DNA of 15,000 bases from Theodoxus fluviatilis (GCA_034096865.1 JAWQFJ010026578.1:1-15000); one strand, 5' to 3'; positions 1 through 8,372 are shown, counted from the first letter of the stretch. Program-made: numbers and translations. The notes: a model not told the origin generated them from the sequence alone.

Positions 1-254
1 GGCACTTTTACCATGAGATATGGTCACTTTAGTGGTTCATACCCCATTTTGATCACATTTCATAAGGGTCTAAGTGACCTTGACCTTGATGATGTGACCA
101 AATAGGTCTCTTGAATTCAAGACATAGGAAGCACAATGGTGCTTATTGGCACTTTCTACCATGAGATATGGTCACTTTTAGTGGTTCACTACCCCATTTT
201 GATCACATTTCATAGGATCAAAGTGACCTTGACCTTGATGATATGTGACCAAAT
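1..254. repeat. Internal ~147-bp tandem duplication inside element H copy 1
   Basis: The segment starting GGCACTTTTACCATGAGATA at 1 recurs from 148 as GGCACTTTCTACCATGAGAT. Both are followed by the same order of motifs: ATGGTCACTTT, CCCCATTTTGATCACATTTC, then TGACCTTGACCTTGATGAT. The two units have diverged by scattered substitutions and small indels, so the duplication is not recent. The other three copies have this stretch once only. The left unit may extend outside the window. Confidence 0.8.
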
Positions 255-750
255 GTGTCTCATGATGAAAGTATATCATGTGCCCTACATAATTATTAAG
301 TTTGAAACAGTTATCTTCCATAGTTCAGGGTCAAGGTCACTTCAAAAAATGTATACAATCCAACTTTGAAGAGCTCCTGTGATCTTTACCTTGAAACAAG
401 GTCAACCAAGTTGGTATCAAAAGATAGGGCTTACTTTGCCCTATATACCATATATAGGTGAGGTATCCAATCTCAAAAACTTCAGAGATAATGGGGGAAA
501 TGTGAAAAATGGCTGTTTTTAGACAACATTTATGGCCCCTGCGACCTTGACCTTGAAGCAAGGTCACTATGTATGTTTTTTTGAGGCCTTGTCATCATAC
601 ACCATCATGCCACATTTGGTATTGATAGACTTAATAGTCTCCGAGAAAAATCCAACGTTAAAGTTTTCGGACGCCCGGACGCCCGGACGCCCGGACGGAC
701 GAAACGGGTGAGTACATAGATTCACTTTTGCTTCGCATGTGAGTCAAAAA
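1..750 (-). mobile_element. Element H copy 1: Helentron-type non-autonomous repeat (HINE-like), 3' part cut by window edge
   Basis: This is the reverse complement of the repeat seen in full at 2920-3771, 4533-5402 and 7515-8372. Its 5' end lies at 746-750 (AAAAA on the plus strand) next to the GACTCACATGC hairpin at about 718-745. The 8-bp GGACGCCC tandem block is at about 668-700, followed by the TGACCTTGA-rich body. The 3' subterminal repeat and 3' hairpin lie beyond the left edge. Unlike the other copies it carries an internal tandem duplication: the stretch beginning GGCACTTT at 1 starts again at 148. It shows no coding capacity. Assignment to the Helentron group is by architecture, as explained for copy 2. 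Confidence 0.8.
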
Positions 751-756
751 TGATTT

Positions 757-930
757 AGGAGGAGGAGAAAGAGGAGGAGGAGGAGGAGGGGGAGGGGAGG
801 GGAGGGGAGGGGGATGGGGATGGGGAGGAGGGAGAGGAGGGGGAGGGGGAGGGGGAGGGGGAGGGGAAGGGGGAGGGGGAGGAGGAGGGGGAGGGGAAGG
901 AGGAGGAGGAGGAGGGGGAGGGGAGGGGGA

Positions 931-961
<31 letters not shown>

Positions 962-996
962 GAGGAGGAGGAGGAGGAGGAGGAGGAGGAGGAGGA
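757..996 (+). repeat. Polypurine tract (GGA)n/(GGGGA)n, G-quadruplex-prone
   Basis: The plus strand over 240 nt is G and A only, apart from two T residues at 815 and 821. 788-813 has five runs of four or five G separated by single A, a textbook intramolecular G-quadruplex pattern. About 939-996 is nearly pure (GGA)n. Mirror-symmetric homopurine DNA of this kind can also form intramolecular triplex. Open frames across it encode only poly-Pro/Ser or poly-Gly/Arg and are by-products of composition. It begins six bases from the end of element H copy 1. Confidence 0.92.
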
Positions 997-1640
997 TTGA
1001 ATTGGATTGAATGAGGCTTTACGACCAATCAAGCTATTCAAGGCTGTCTTGATATTAACAGAAAAGATTAAAGTAAATTAGAAACAAGTTTTTTGAGAAA
1101 TTTTCAGGGGTAAAATTTATACACATACGTCTTTAATATTAAGTAAGATCAATAATGTATAATTTGGTATAATTATTATACATTTTGAGAGCAGTAGGAA
1201 TAACAGGAGCAGGAACGGGAGAAGTAAGAGCAGGAAGAGCAAGAGTGGGATGAGCAAGTGGTGCGCGAGCGGGAGGAACATGCGGAATCGAAGCATGAGT
1301 AGTAGGAGCAGGAGTTGTAGGATTAGTAGTAGGAGGAGCAGGAGGAATAGGGTGTGAAACAGGAGCACGGGCAAGAGGTGGAACAAGCAACGCACTGTTA
1401 TGAATGGTCGGGAACGAAAGCAATCTTCGAAATAGAAAACAAGATGCTAGAATCAATCAGAGCTCGTATCTTATCAAACGTTCGCAACGACACTCATCCA
1501 AGACTACTAGAAATTACAGTAATTATTGTATCAAGCTTTGATAGTGACAATTTTCACCATCCTACTTGTGGTGAAAATCCTTCAATTCTCACTTAGAAAG
1601 TTAGGAAACCCCCGTGCTCACGCGGGCGCCAAAAGTTTCC
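997..1640. other. Non-genic stretch with degenerate GNAGNA purine-biased low-complexity DNA (about 1190-1385)
   Basis: 997-1190 is AT-rich unique DNA with no feature I can name. About 1190-1385 is an imperfect hexamer-like sequence built from GGAGCAGGA, GTAGTAGGA and similar, probably a decayed microsatellite. Its reverse strand reads as a proline/alanine-rich open frame, but the residue pattern follows the repeat. 1386-1640 is ordinary unique DNA with no supported gene. Confidence 0.5.
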
Positions 1641-1777
1641 ATAGGCAGATGACATCATTTCCGTCGTGACGCAAGCAAGGAACGTTTTGTTGCGTCGTTG
1701 AGTTAGAGATAGCGGAGTGAGAAGCTCGTACTGTACAGAACGTCTGTCGAAGGCGGCTGGGTCGTCTTGCCGTGACC
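1640..1777 (+). promoter_or_regulatory. Candidate promoter and 5'UTR of mp1 with CRE/ATF-like and ETS-like sites
   Basis: The region upstream of mp1 holds TGACATCATTTCC at 1650-1662 (reverse complement GGAAATGATGTCA, an ETS-like core fused to a CRE-like site) and TGACGCAA at about 1667-1674, which resembles an ATF/C/EBP composite site. No TATA box is seen. A closely similar block occurs at the same distance upstream of mp2, which is the main reason for proposing it as functional. Transcription-factor assignments come from known consensus motifs. Confidence 0.4.
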
Positions 1778-1927
1778 ATGGGTCTCAGGAGCAAGGATTC
1801 CGACCAGATCGTCACGGCGGTGGCTGTGGCCTCCAGTGTGGCAGCAGTCCTCTACGTCATCTACACCTATTTCACGGTCAGGCGAGACAGGTCCGCTCCT
1901 CCTCCACCTTCTTCCAACGATCTTTAG
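1778..1927 (+). CDS. mp1: putative 49-aa single-pass membrane microprotein (unrecognised)
   Basis: The start is in a strong context (GTGACCATGG, A at -3, G at +4). Residues 1-10 (MGLRSKDSDQ) are polar. About 11-34 form one hydrophobic Ala/Val-rich span with Ser-Ser in the middle and aromatic Tyr at the C-terminal side. RRDR (35-38) is a basic stop-transfer cluster, followed by a proline run (41-44) and the tail SSNDL. The positive charge after the span predicts a cytosolic C-terminus. A splice donor AAG|GTACGT at 1977/1978 follows the stop by 50 nt, so the whole CDS would sit in one exon. I recognise no family and propose no function. The frame is short enough to occur by chance. The start context, the clean membrane topology, the donor and the parallel with mp2 argue for it. 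A longer overlapping frame in another phase lacks these signals. Confidence 0.45.
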   Translation: MGLRSKDSDQIVTAVAVASSVAAVLYVIYTYFTVRRDRSAPPPPSSNDL

Positions 1928-1977
1928 TGGCAGAGCTGGCAACAACGACATTTACTGCTGAAGCATACACACAGAAG

Positions 1978-2919
1978 GTACGTGATACCAGTACTACGGA
2001 TCAGTAGGTCAAGTCACAATGTATGCTGCAAATGCTTGGTCGTCATGTCCGTCTGATGATACAGATTAATGTTTATCCTTTTGTTGTGGGAAAGAGTGGC
2101 TGATTGGTAATTGTCTCCCCCAAATACTGCTAGGGCGTCCACTTTGTTTCTACTATAGTCCAAATGTCGTTCATTTCTCAACATTATCCTTCCGCAGAAA
2201 GTGCCCCCAGATTAATTTCAATGCCCATTGTCCTCGTCTGAACTGTTTTAATAATTATCGTCGTCTTCCTTCTGCTATTCTTTCTCCACCTGCTCCTGCT
2301 CCTCCTCCACCCCATCCTCCTCTGCATTTACTTCAGTGTGTTTACTTCGAGTGGAAGACAGACGGCATCTATGGCATCAGCAGCTTTATGTAGGTTTGAA
2401 GACAACCGTGCAGCAGTAGCAGCAGTAGTAGCAGTAGCGGCAAAGATTATGTGTAACCTATAATCTTTGGTAGCAGCAGGAGTACCGCTTTGTGGGGAAG
2501 TGACGAGCGCTGTTCATTATCATACTTCACAGCGATGACGGAAAGAAGCAGTCAAGTCAAACCGACCAAGGATTGAACCGTAGCACTCAGCCGTCTCGCA
2601 AAAGCGCCAAGAGGTCGAAATACTTCGCTAAATTTCGTTCTCGTGGAGTAGACTTTTCGTGTGTGGTCGCAGAGGCGTGGCTCATTCGCTAGGAACCTTA
2701 CAAGATTTTGCGAGGAATAGGCCGGTGTCACCATATGTCAACACGATGAATGCAGGTGTAAAACAGTCATATGTTTAACACATGTTGACACAGGCCTCTT
2801 ATTTGCCAACTAGGTTGGCTAAGCAACGCGTCCTAGGATTCTTGCAGGGGAGACAACTGTAGAATGCACTCCTGGATTTCGTACATGTAGGCCTAATATG
2901 TTATAAATATTGAGGAAGA
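1978..2919 (+). other. Probable 3'UTR intron and flanking non-coding DNA downstream of mp1
   Basis: A strong donor (AAG|GTACGT) opens at 1978. Candidate acceptors are CCTTCCGCAG ending 2197 and CATTTACTTCAG ending 2336. The latter follows about 70 nt of C/T-rich DNA (about 2265-2325) and is the better polypyrimidine tract. 2410-2440 is a short (AGC/AGT)n microsatellite. I find no canonical AATAAA before element H copy 2. 2440-2919 is unique sequence with no supported gene. The intron model is an inference from splice motifs alone. Confidence 0.35.
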
Positions 2920-2925
2920 TTTTTG

Positions 2926-2952
2926 ACTCACATGCGAAGCAAAAGTGAGTCT
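2926..2952 (+). repeat. 5'-terminal hairpin and subterminal inverted repeat of element H (representative copy 2)
   Basis: GACTCAC and GTGAGTC form a 7-bp stem around a 13-nt loop. The outer 11 bases, GACTCACATGC, recur inverted as GCATGTGAGTC close to the 3' end (about 3738-3748). The same arrangement is present at the 5' ends of copies 1, 3 and 4. Confidence 0.85.
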
Positions 2953-3749
2953 ATGTACTCACCCTTTTCGTCCGTCCGGGCGTCCGGTCCGGGCGTCCGG
3001 GCGTCCGAAAACTTTAACGTTGGATTTTTCTCGGAGACTATTAAGTCTATCAATACCAAATGTGGCATGATGGTGTATGATGACAAGGCCTCAAAAAACA
3101 TACATAGTGACTTGTCCTTGCTTCAAGGTCAAGGTCGCAGGGGCCATAAATGTTGTCTAAAAAACAGCCATTTTTCACATTTTCTCAATTTTCTCTGAAG
3201 TTTTATAGATTGGATACCTCACCTATACATGGTATATAGGGCATAGTAAGTCCTATCTTTTGACACCAGTTTGACATACCTTGATTCAAGGTCAAGGTCA
3301 CAGGAGCTCTTCAAAGTTGAATTGTATACATATTTTGAAGTGACCTTGACCCTGAACTATGGAAGATAAAAGTTTCAAACTTAATAGTTATGTGGGGCAC
3401 ATGTTATACTTTGATCATGAGACACATTTGGTCACATATCATCAAGGTCAAGGTCACTTTGACCCTTATGAAATGTGACCAAAATGGGGTAGTGAACCAC
3501 TAAAAGTGACCATATCTCATGGTAGAAAGTGCCAATAAGCACCATTGTGCTTCCTATGTCTTGAAATAACAGCTTTGTGTTGCATGACCTTCGATGACCT
3601 TGACCTTGGGTATTTTGGTATAATAAATGTGTAAAGCATTTCTTAGTTTAGAGTATGGTGTCATTGCTATGTGTAGTTGATTGGCCTTGACCTTGAAGGT
3701 CACCTGAAGGTCAAGGTCATGTAAAGGTCAAGGTCAAGCATGTGAGTCG

Positions 3750-3771
3750 TATGGGCTTTGCCCTTCTTGTT
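3750..3771 (+). repeat. 3'-terminal hairpin of element H (representative copy 2)
   Basis: GGGC-TTT-GCCC is a short GC stem-loop eight bases before the conserved right end TTCTTGTT. It is unchanged in copies 3 and 4. A short GC-rich hairpin just inside the 3' end is the classic terminal signal of rolling-circle transposons. The last bases do not fit the CTRR end of canonical Helitrons, which again favours the Helentron branch. Confidence 0.75.
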
Positions 3772-3942
3772 ATCTTAGTATTCCGTTTTGAAATTGTTAC
3801 CACCATGGTGGATTATGACGCATTATCATTGCGCATTAATTTTTGGCTCTTCTTCTACTGTTAATAATTTTCTTTCTTCGATCGTTTGTTTGATTTCGAT
3901 TGAAGACTAAAGTATTTGCTCGCTTGTACATGAATGATAAGT

Positions 3943-3983
3943 TATAAATAGCAGATCGCTGGTCGAAAAGTACACATTCATTC
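3943..3983 (+). promoter_or_regulatory. Candidate TATA/initiator core promoter
   Basis: TATAAATAG at 3943-3951 matches the TATA consensus. TTCATTC at 3977-3983 fits the loose metazoan initiator (YYANWYY) at a suitable 30-37 bp spacing. Such pairs arise by chance in AT-rich DNA, and the only coding candidate downstream is the weak 52-codon frame at 4060. Confidence 0.25.
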
Positions 3984-4059
3984 AAATTATAGATAATGGA
4001 TTAATTATATGTGACCCAAATGATTATTGACTTTTTTTTACTCAGACAACTGCCGTCAG

Positions 4060-4218
4060 ATGTGCATGGTTTCTACATGGTTTCTACTCAGATCCCTGAC
4101 TTCATTTCTTGTGCTCTGCTTCGTGGTACTCTGCAAAGTTGTGTGGTTTACGGGGCTCTGTCTTAAGAACATTTTGCTAGAGATGGCCTCCGCCTGCTCT
4201 GTCTTAATAGCTTATTAA
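4060..4218 (+). CDS. Doubtful 52-aa hydrophobic ORF downstream of the TATA-like site
   Basis: This ATG-started frame reads MCMVSTWFLL and continues with a strongly hydrophobic stretch (about residues 7-33, rich in Leu, Val, Phe and Cys), ending just before the pentamer satellite. It sits about 80 bp after a possible transcription start. The start context is poor and the composition (T-rich DNA gives Leu/Phe/Val) could explain the hydrophobicity. I recognise no family. Listed only because it lies in the right place relative to the TATA-like site. Confidence 0.13.
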   Translation: MCMVSTWFLLRSLTSFLVLCFVVLCKVVWFTGLCLKNILLEMASACSVLIAY

Positions 4219-4220
4219 TT

Positions 4221-4490
4221 TCCTGCTTTGTCCTGTCTTGTCCTGCCCTGCAATGCCCTGCCTTGCTCTGCTCTGCCCTGCCTTGCTCTGCTCTGCCTTG
4301 CCTTGCTCTGCTCTGCCTTGCCTTGCTCTGCTCTGCCCTGCCTTGCTCTGATCTGCCCTGCCTTGCTCTGCTCTGCCCTGCCCTGCCTTGCTCTGCTCTG
4401 CCTTGCCTTGTCCTGCCCTGCAATGCCCTGCCTTGTCCTGCTCTGCCCTGCCTTGCTCTGCCCTGCCTTGCCTTGTTCTGCCCTGCTTTA
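4221..4490 (+). repeat. Pentanucleotide satellite, YTGCY units (CTGCC/TTGCT/CTGCT)
   Basis: About 54 units of 5 bp built from CTGCC, CTGCT and TTGCT, with rare CAATG and GATCT variants. Units are partly organised in longer blocks such as CTTGCTCTGCTCTGCC repeated several times. The pyrimidine bias and absence of stop trinucleotides keep several frames open, giving repeated Leu/Cys/Pro/Ala or Gln/Gly/Arg peptides that I treat as artefacts. Element H copy 3 begins about 43 bp after its right edge. Confidence 0.92.
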
Positions 4491-4532
4491 CATTGTATCA
4501 CATTGTTTCTCACTGCCTCCACTTGGCCTGCC

Positions 4533-5402
4533 TTTTTGACTCACATGCGAAGCAAAAGTGAGTCTATGTACTCACCCTTTTCGTCCGTCCGGGCGTCCGG
4601 GCGTCCGGGCGTCCGGGCGTCCGGGCGTCCGAAAACTTTAACGTTGGATTTTTCTCGGAGACTATTAAGTCTATCAATACCAAATGTGGCATGATGGTGT
4701 ATGATGACAAGGCCTCAAAAAACATACATAGTGACTTGTCCTTGCTTCAAGGTCAAGGTCGCAGGGGCCATAAATGCTGTCTAAAAAACAGTCATTTTTC
4801 ACAGTTTCTCAATTTTCTCTGAAGTTATTGAGATTGGATACCTGACCTATACATGGTATATAGGGCATAGTAAGTCCTATCTTTTGATACCAGTTTGGTT
4901 GACCTTGCTTCAAGGTCAAGGTCACAGGAGCTCTTCAAAGTTGGATTGTATACATATTTTGAAGTGACCCTGACCCTGAACTATGGAAGATAACTGTTTC
5001 AAACTTAATAGTTATGTGGGGCACATGTTATACCTTCATCATGAGACACATTTGGTCACATATCATCAAGGTCAAGGTCACTTTGACCCTTATGAAATGT
5101 GACCAAAATGGGGTAGTGAACCACTAAAAGAGACCATATCTCATGGTAGAAAGTGCCAATAAGCACCATTGTGCTTCCTATGTCTTGAATTAACAGCTTT
5201 GTGTTGCATGACCTTGGATGACCTTGACCTTGGGTCAGGGTCACATGTATTTTGGTAGGAAAATGTGTAAAGCATTTCTTAGTGTATGATGTCATTGGTA
5301 GGTTTAGTTGTTTGACCTTGACCTTGAAGGTCACCTGAAGGTCAAGGTCATATAAAGGTCAAGGTCAAGCATGTGAGTCGTATGGGCTTTGCCCTTCTTG
5401 TT
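4533..5402 (+). mobile_element. Element H copy 3: Helentron-type non-autonomous repeat (HINE-like), complete
   Basis: Same ends as copy 2: TTTTTGACTCACATGC at left, then GCATGTGAGTC, the GGGCTTTGCCC hairpin and TTCTTGTT at right. The 8-bp GTCCGGGC block (about 4587-4631) is the longest of the four copies and without indels. About ten TCAAGGTCA/TGACCTTGA sites are present. It is wedged between the pentamer satellite and the 45-bp minisatellite, which begins about 55 bp past its 3' hairpin. No protein is encoded. Confidence 0.8.
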
Positions 5403-5457
5403 TGTTGTTGTTGGTTGCATTCAATGTACATGGCTCTGCCTGTCCCAACTTACCACC

Positions 5458-6844
5458 CCTTGCCCTGTCTTTGTAGCAATGAATGTGCACAGCCTTGCCC
5501 CACACTGCCCTGTCTTTGTAGCATTGAATGTGCACAGCCTTGCCCGACACTGTCCTGTCTTTGTAGCATTGAATGTGCACAGCCTTGCCCCACACTGCCG
5601 TGTCTTTGTAGCATTGAATGTGCACAGCCTTGCCCCACACTGCCCTGTCTTTGTAGCACTGAATGTGCACAGCCTTGCCCCACACTGCCCTGTCTTTGTA
5701 GCATTGAATGTGCACAGCCTTGCCCCACACTGCCCTGTCTTTGTAGCATTGAATGTGCACAGCCTTGCCCCACACTGCCCTGGCTTTGTAGCAATGAATG
5801 TGCACAGCCTTGCCCCACACTGCCCTGTCTTTGTAGCATTGAATGTGCACAGCCTTGCCCCACACTGCCCTGTCTTTGTAGCACTGAATGTGCACAGCCT
5901 TGCCCCACACTGCCCTGGCTTTGTAGCACTGAATGTGCACAGCTTTGCCCCACACTGCCCTGTCTTTGTAGTATTGAATGTGCACAGCCTTGCCCCACAC
6001 TGTCCTGTCTTTGTAGAATTGAATGTGCACAGCCTTGCCCCACACTGCACTGTCTTTGTAGCATTGAATGTGCACAGCCTTGCCCCACACTGCCCTGTCT
6101 TTGTAGCATTGAATGTGCACAGCCTTGCCCCACACTGCACTGTCTTTGTAGCATTGAATGTGCACAGCCTTGCCCCACACTGTCCTGTCTTTGTAGAATG
6201 GAATGTGCACAGCCTTGCCCCACACTGCACTGTCTTTGTAGCATTGAATGTGCACAGCCTTGCCCCACACTGCCCTGTCTTTGTAGCATTGAATGTGCAC
6301 AGCCTTGCCCCACACTGCACTGTCTTTGTAGCATTGAATGTGCACAGCCTTGCCCCACACTGTCCTGTCTTTGTAGAATGGAATGTGCACAGCCTTGCCC
6401 CACACTGCACTGTCTTTGTAGCATTGAATGTGCACAGCCTTGCCCCACACTGTCCTGTCTTTGTAGAATGGAATGTGCACAGCCTTGCCCCACACTGCAC
6501 TGTCTTTGTAGCATTGAATGTGCACAGCCTTGCCCCACACTGCCCTGTCTTTGTAGCATTGAATGTGCACAGCCTTGCCCCACACTGCACTGTCTTTGTA
6601 GCATTGAATGTGCACAGCCTTGCCCCACACTGCCCTGTCTTTGTAGTATTGAATGTGCACAGCCTTGCCCCACACTGTCCTGTCTTTGTAGAATGGAATG
6701 TGCACAGCCTTGCCCCACACTGCACTGTCTTTGTAGCATTGAATGTGCACAGCCTTGCCCCACACTGCCCTGTCTTTGTAGCATTGAATGTGCACAGCCT
6801 TGCCCCACACTGCACTGTCTTTGTAGCATTGAATGTGCACAGCC
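5458..6844 (+). repeat. 45-bp minisatellite (~30 units) with 180-bp higher-order structure
   Basis: The GNA-start units begin at 5476 and recur every 45 bp exactly, through a last partial unit at 6826. Each contains GAATGTGCACAGCCTTGCCC and CTGTCTTTGTAG. There are no indels. Variants fall at a few positions: P (TGCCCTG), H (TGCACTG), S (TGTCCTG, usually with AGAATGG in place of AGCATTG). From about 6001 the order is S-H-P-H repeated, a four-unit (180 bp) higher-order repeat. Because 45 is divisible by three and five of six frames lack stops, open frames of about 500 codons exist on both strands. Variants are mostly non-synonymous in every frame examined, so I see no sign of coding constraint. 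Confidence 0.95.
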
Positions 6845-7207
6845 CTGGCTTGTCATCTCTTGGCTGTGCCTCGGATGCTTCGCTTTTCTTTGTCCTACCC
6901 CGATTAGTAGTCCACTATGAGAGCGCTTATCCACAGGAGTTCGCAGCTTGAGGTAGCAGCATTCCAAACTGTGTGGATCCTATAATTGCGTCTGTTGGAA
7001 AGTGCTGGAAAATGATAGAGATTGTGGAAGTTTCCACGTATGAACCGAATCCACTCAACAGGGCCATTGCTTAGTTACGTTGTGCAGCCAGGGCGGCATT
7101 GCTCTTGAGGTGTCACGTGATGTCGTTTCGCGCTTCTACCGGACGAGTCGGTTCTTGTTGTTTCGACAAAGATCTACAAGTACGGCAAAAAATGTACAAG
7201 CCTGCGA
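6845..7207. other. Unique DNA between minisatellite and (GT)n tract, no feature seen
   Basis: Ordinary-composition sequence of about 360 bp with no splice, promoter or coding pattern that I can support. It holds a TCACGTGA E-box-like palindrome at about 7112-7119 and nothing else notable. Confidence 0.4.
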
Positions 7208-7401
<194 letters not shown>

Positions 7402-7514
7402 AGACGTGCAATAACAGCAATCGTGTCCTCACGGGATCGAGCCATGAGAGTGAAGGATAATTGTGGTGTTGCTTTAATCATATTGCTGTGAATCGGCAAG
7501 CACACGAATGATGG

Positions 7515-8372
7515 TTTTTGACTCACATGCGAAGCAAAAGTGAGTCTATGTACTCACCCGTTTCGTCCGTCCGGGCGTCCGGGCGTCCGGGCGTCCGTTT
7601 AAAACTTTAACGTTGGATTTTTCTCGGAGACTATTAAGTCTATCAACACCCAATTTGGCATGATAGTGTATGATGACAAGGCCTCAGAAAACATACATCT
7701 TGACTTGACCTTGCTTCAAGGTCAAGGTCGCAGGGGCCATAAATGTTGTCTGAAAACAGCCATTTTTCACATTTTCTCAATTTTCTCTGACGTTTTTTTA
7801 GATTGGATACCTCATCTATATATGGTATATAGAGCAAAGTAATACCTATATATTGATACCAGTTTGGTTGACCTTGCTTCAAGATCAAGGTCACAGGAGC
7901 TCTTCAAAGTTGGATTGTATACATATTTTGAAGTGACCTTGACCCTGAACTATGGAAGATAACTGTTTCAAACTTAATAAGTATGTGGGGAACATGTTAT
8001 ACTTTCATCATGAGACACATTTGGTCACATATCATCAAGGTCAAGGTCACTTTGACCCTTATGAAATGTGACCAAAATGGGGTAGTGAACCACTAAAAGT
8101 GACCATATCTCATGGTAGAAAGTGCCAATAAGCACCATTGTTCTTCCTATGTCTTGAATTAACAGCTTTGTGTTGCATGACCTTGGATGACCTTGACCTT
8201 GAGTCAAGACCACATGTATTTTGGTAGGAAAAAGGTGTAAAGCGTTTCTTAGTGTATGATGTCATTGCTAGGTTTAGTTTTTTGACCTTGACCTTGAATG
8301 GCACCTGAAGGTCAAGGTCATGTAAAGGTCAAGGTCAAGCATGTGAGTCGTATGGGCTTTGCCCTTCTTGTT
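7515..8372 (+). mobile_element. Element H copy 4: Helentron-type non-autonomous repeat (HINE-like), complete
   Basis: Ends are identical to copies 2 and 3: TTTTTGACTCACATGC at left, and GCATGTGAGTC plus GGGCTTTGCCC and TTCTTGTT at right. The 8-bp block has about four units and is followed by GTTTAAAAC where the other copies have GAAAAC. About eleven TCAAGGTCA/TGACCTTGA sites remain. Substitutions relative to copies 2 and 3 are spread along the body, so the insertions are of moderate, unequal age. No protein is encoded. Confidence 0.8.

Larger units (their letters stand above)
2920..3771 (+). mobile_element. Element H copy 2: Helentron-type non-autonomous repeat (HINE-like), complete
   Basis: The left end is TTTTTGACTCACATGC. 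GACTCAC pairs with GTGAGTC 13 nt later to form a 5' hairpin. Next comes a GTCCGGGC tandem block (about 2975-3006), then about 700 bp rich in TCAAGGTCA/TGACCTTGA, then GCATGTGAGTC, the inverted form of the 5' GACTCACATGC. The right end is the hairpin GGGC-TTT-GCCC followed by TTCTTGTT. The common boundaries in all copies are T on both sides, and I see no target-site duplication beyond that. A 5' subterminal repeat, tandem block, 3' subterminal repeat, terminal 3' hairpin and T/T insertion are the established features of Helentron-associated interspersed elements. No ORF for a Rep/helicase is present, so movement would depend on an autonomous relative. This copy uniquely has AATAAA at 3622-3627. 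Confidence 0.75.
3772..4220 (+). other. Unique AT-rich stretch with a good TATA box
   Basis: This gap between element H copy 2 and the pentamer satellite contains TATAAATAG at 3943-3951 and an initiator-like TTCATTC at 3977-3983, about 35 bp downstream. A pyrimidine tract ending CTCAG at 4045 resembles a splice acceptor. Otherwise it is AT-rich unique DNA. No downstream protein of known family is seen. Confidence 0.45.

Noticed and set aside
658..1041. Proline/serine-rich minus-strand and Gly/Arg-rich plus-strand frames across the purine tract
   Set aside because: Composition artefacts of (GGA)n. One end runs into element H copy 1.
1139..1456. Minus-strand Pro/Ala-rich 105-codon frame
   Set aside because: Residue pattern follows the degenerate hexamer repeat. 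No recognised domain, and no start or splice signals were found.
1354..1596. Plus-strand 80-codon frame with a non-repetitive C-terminal half
   Set aside because: Begins at GTG rather than ATG and overlaps low-complexity DNA. No family resemblance.
1703..2007. Longer frames overlapping mp1 on both strands
   Set aside because: They lack the start context and membrane topology of the 49-codon frame and one runs through a strong splice donor.
2540..2640. tRNA-derived SINE or tRNA on the minus strand (GGTTCAATCC near 2570, GGCTGAGTG just upstream)
   Set aside because: The B-box match is good, but the A-box-like sequence is only about 5 bp away, too close for a tRNA or a tRNA-type promoter, and no cloverleaf can be drawn.
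4163..4539. Gln/Gly/Arg- and Leu/Cys/Pro-rich frames over the pentamer array
   Set aside because: A 5-bp period without stop trinucleotides opens several frames at once.
5458..6844. CRISPR array from regular repeats
   Set aside because: The 45-bp units are contiguous with no unique spacers, so this is a tandem minisatellite in eukaryotic DNA.
5365..6967. Several ~460-520 codon open frames on both strands over the 45-bp minisatellite as real genes
   Set aside because: The period is a multiple of three and five frames lack stops, so openness carries no information. Variants between units are mostly non-synonymous in the frames checked. Only the transposon-tail fusion is kept, as a low-probability finding.
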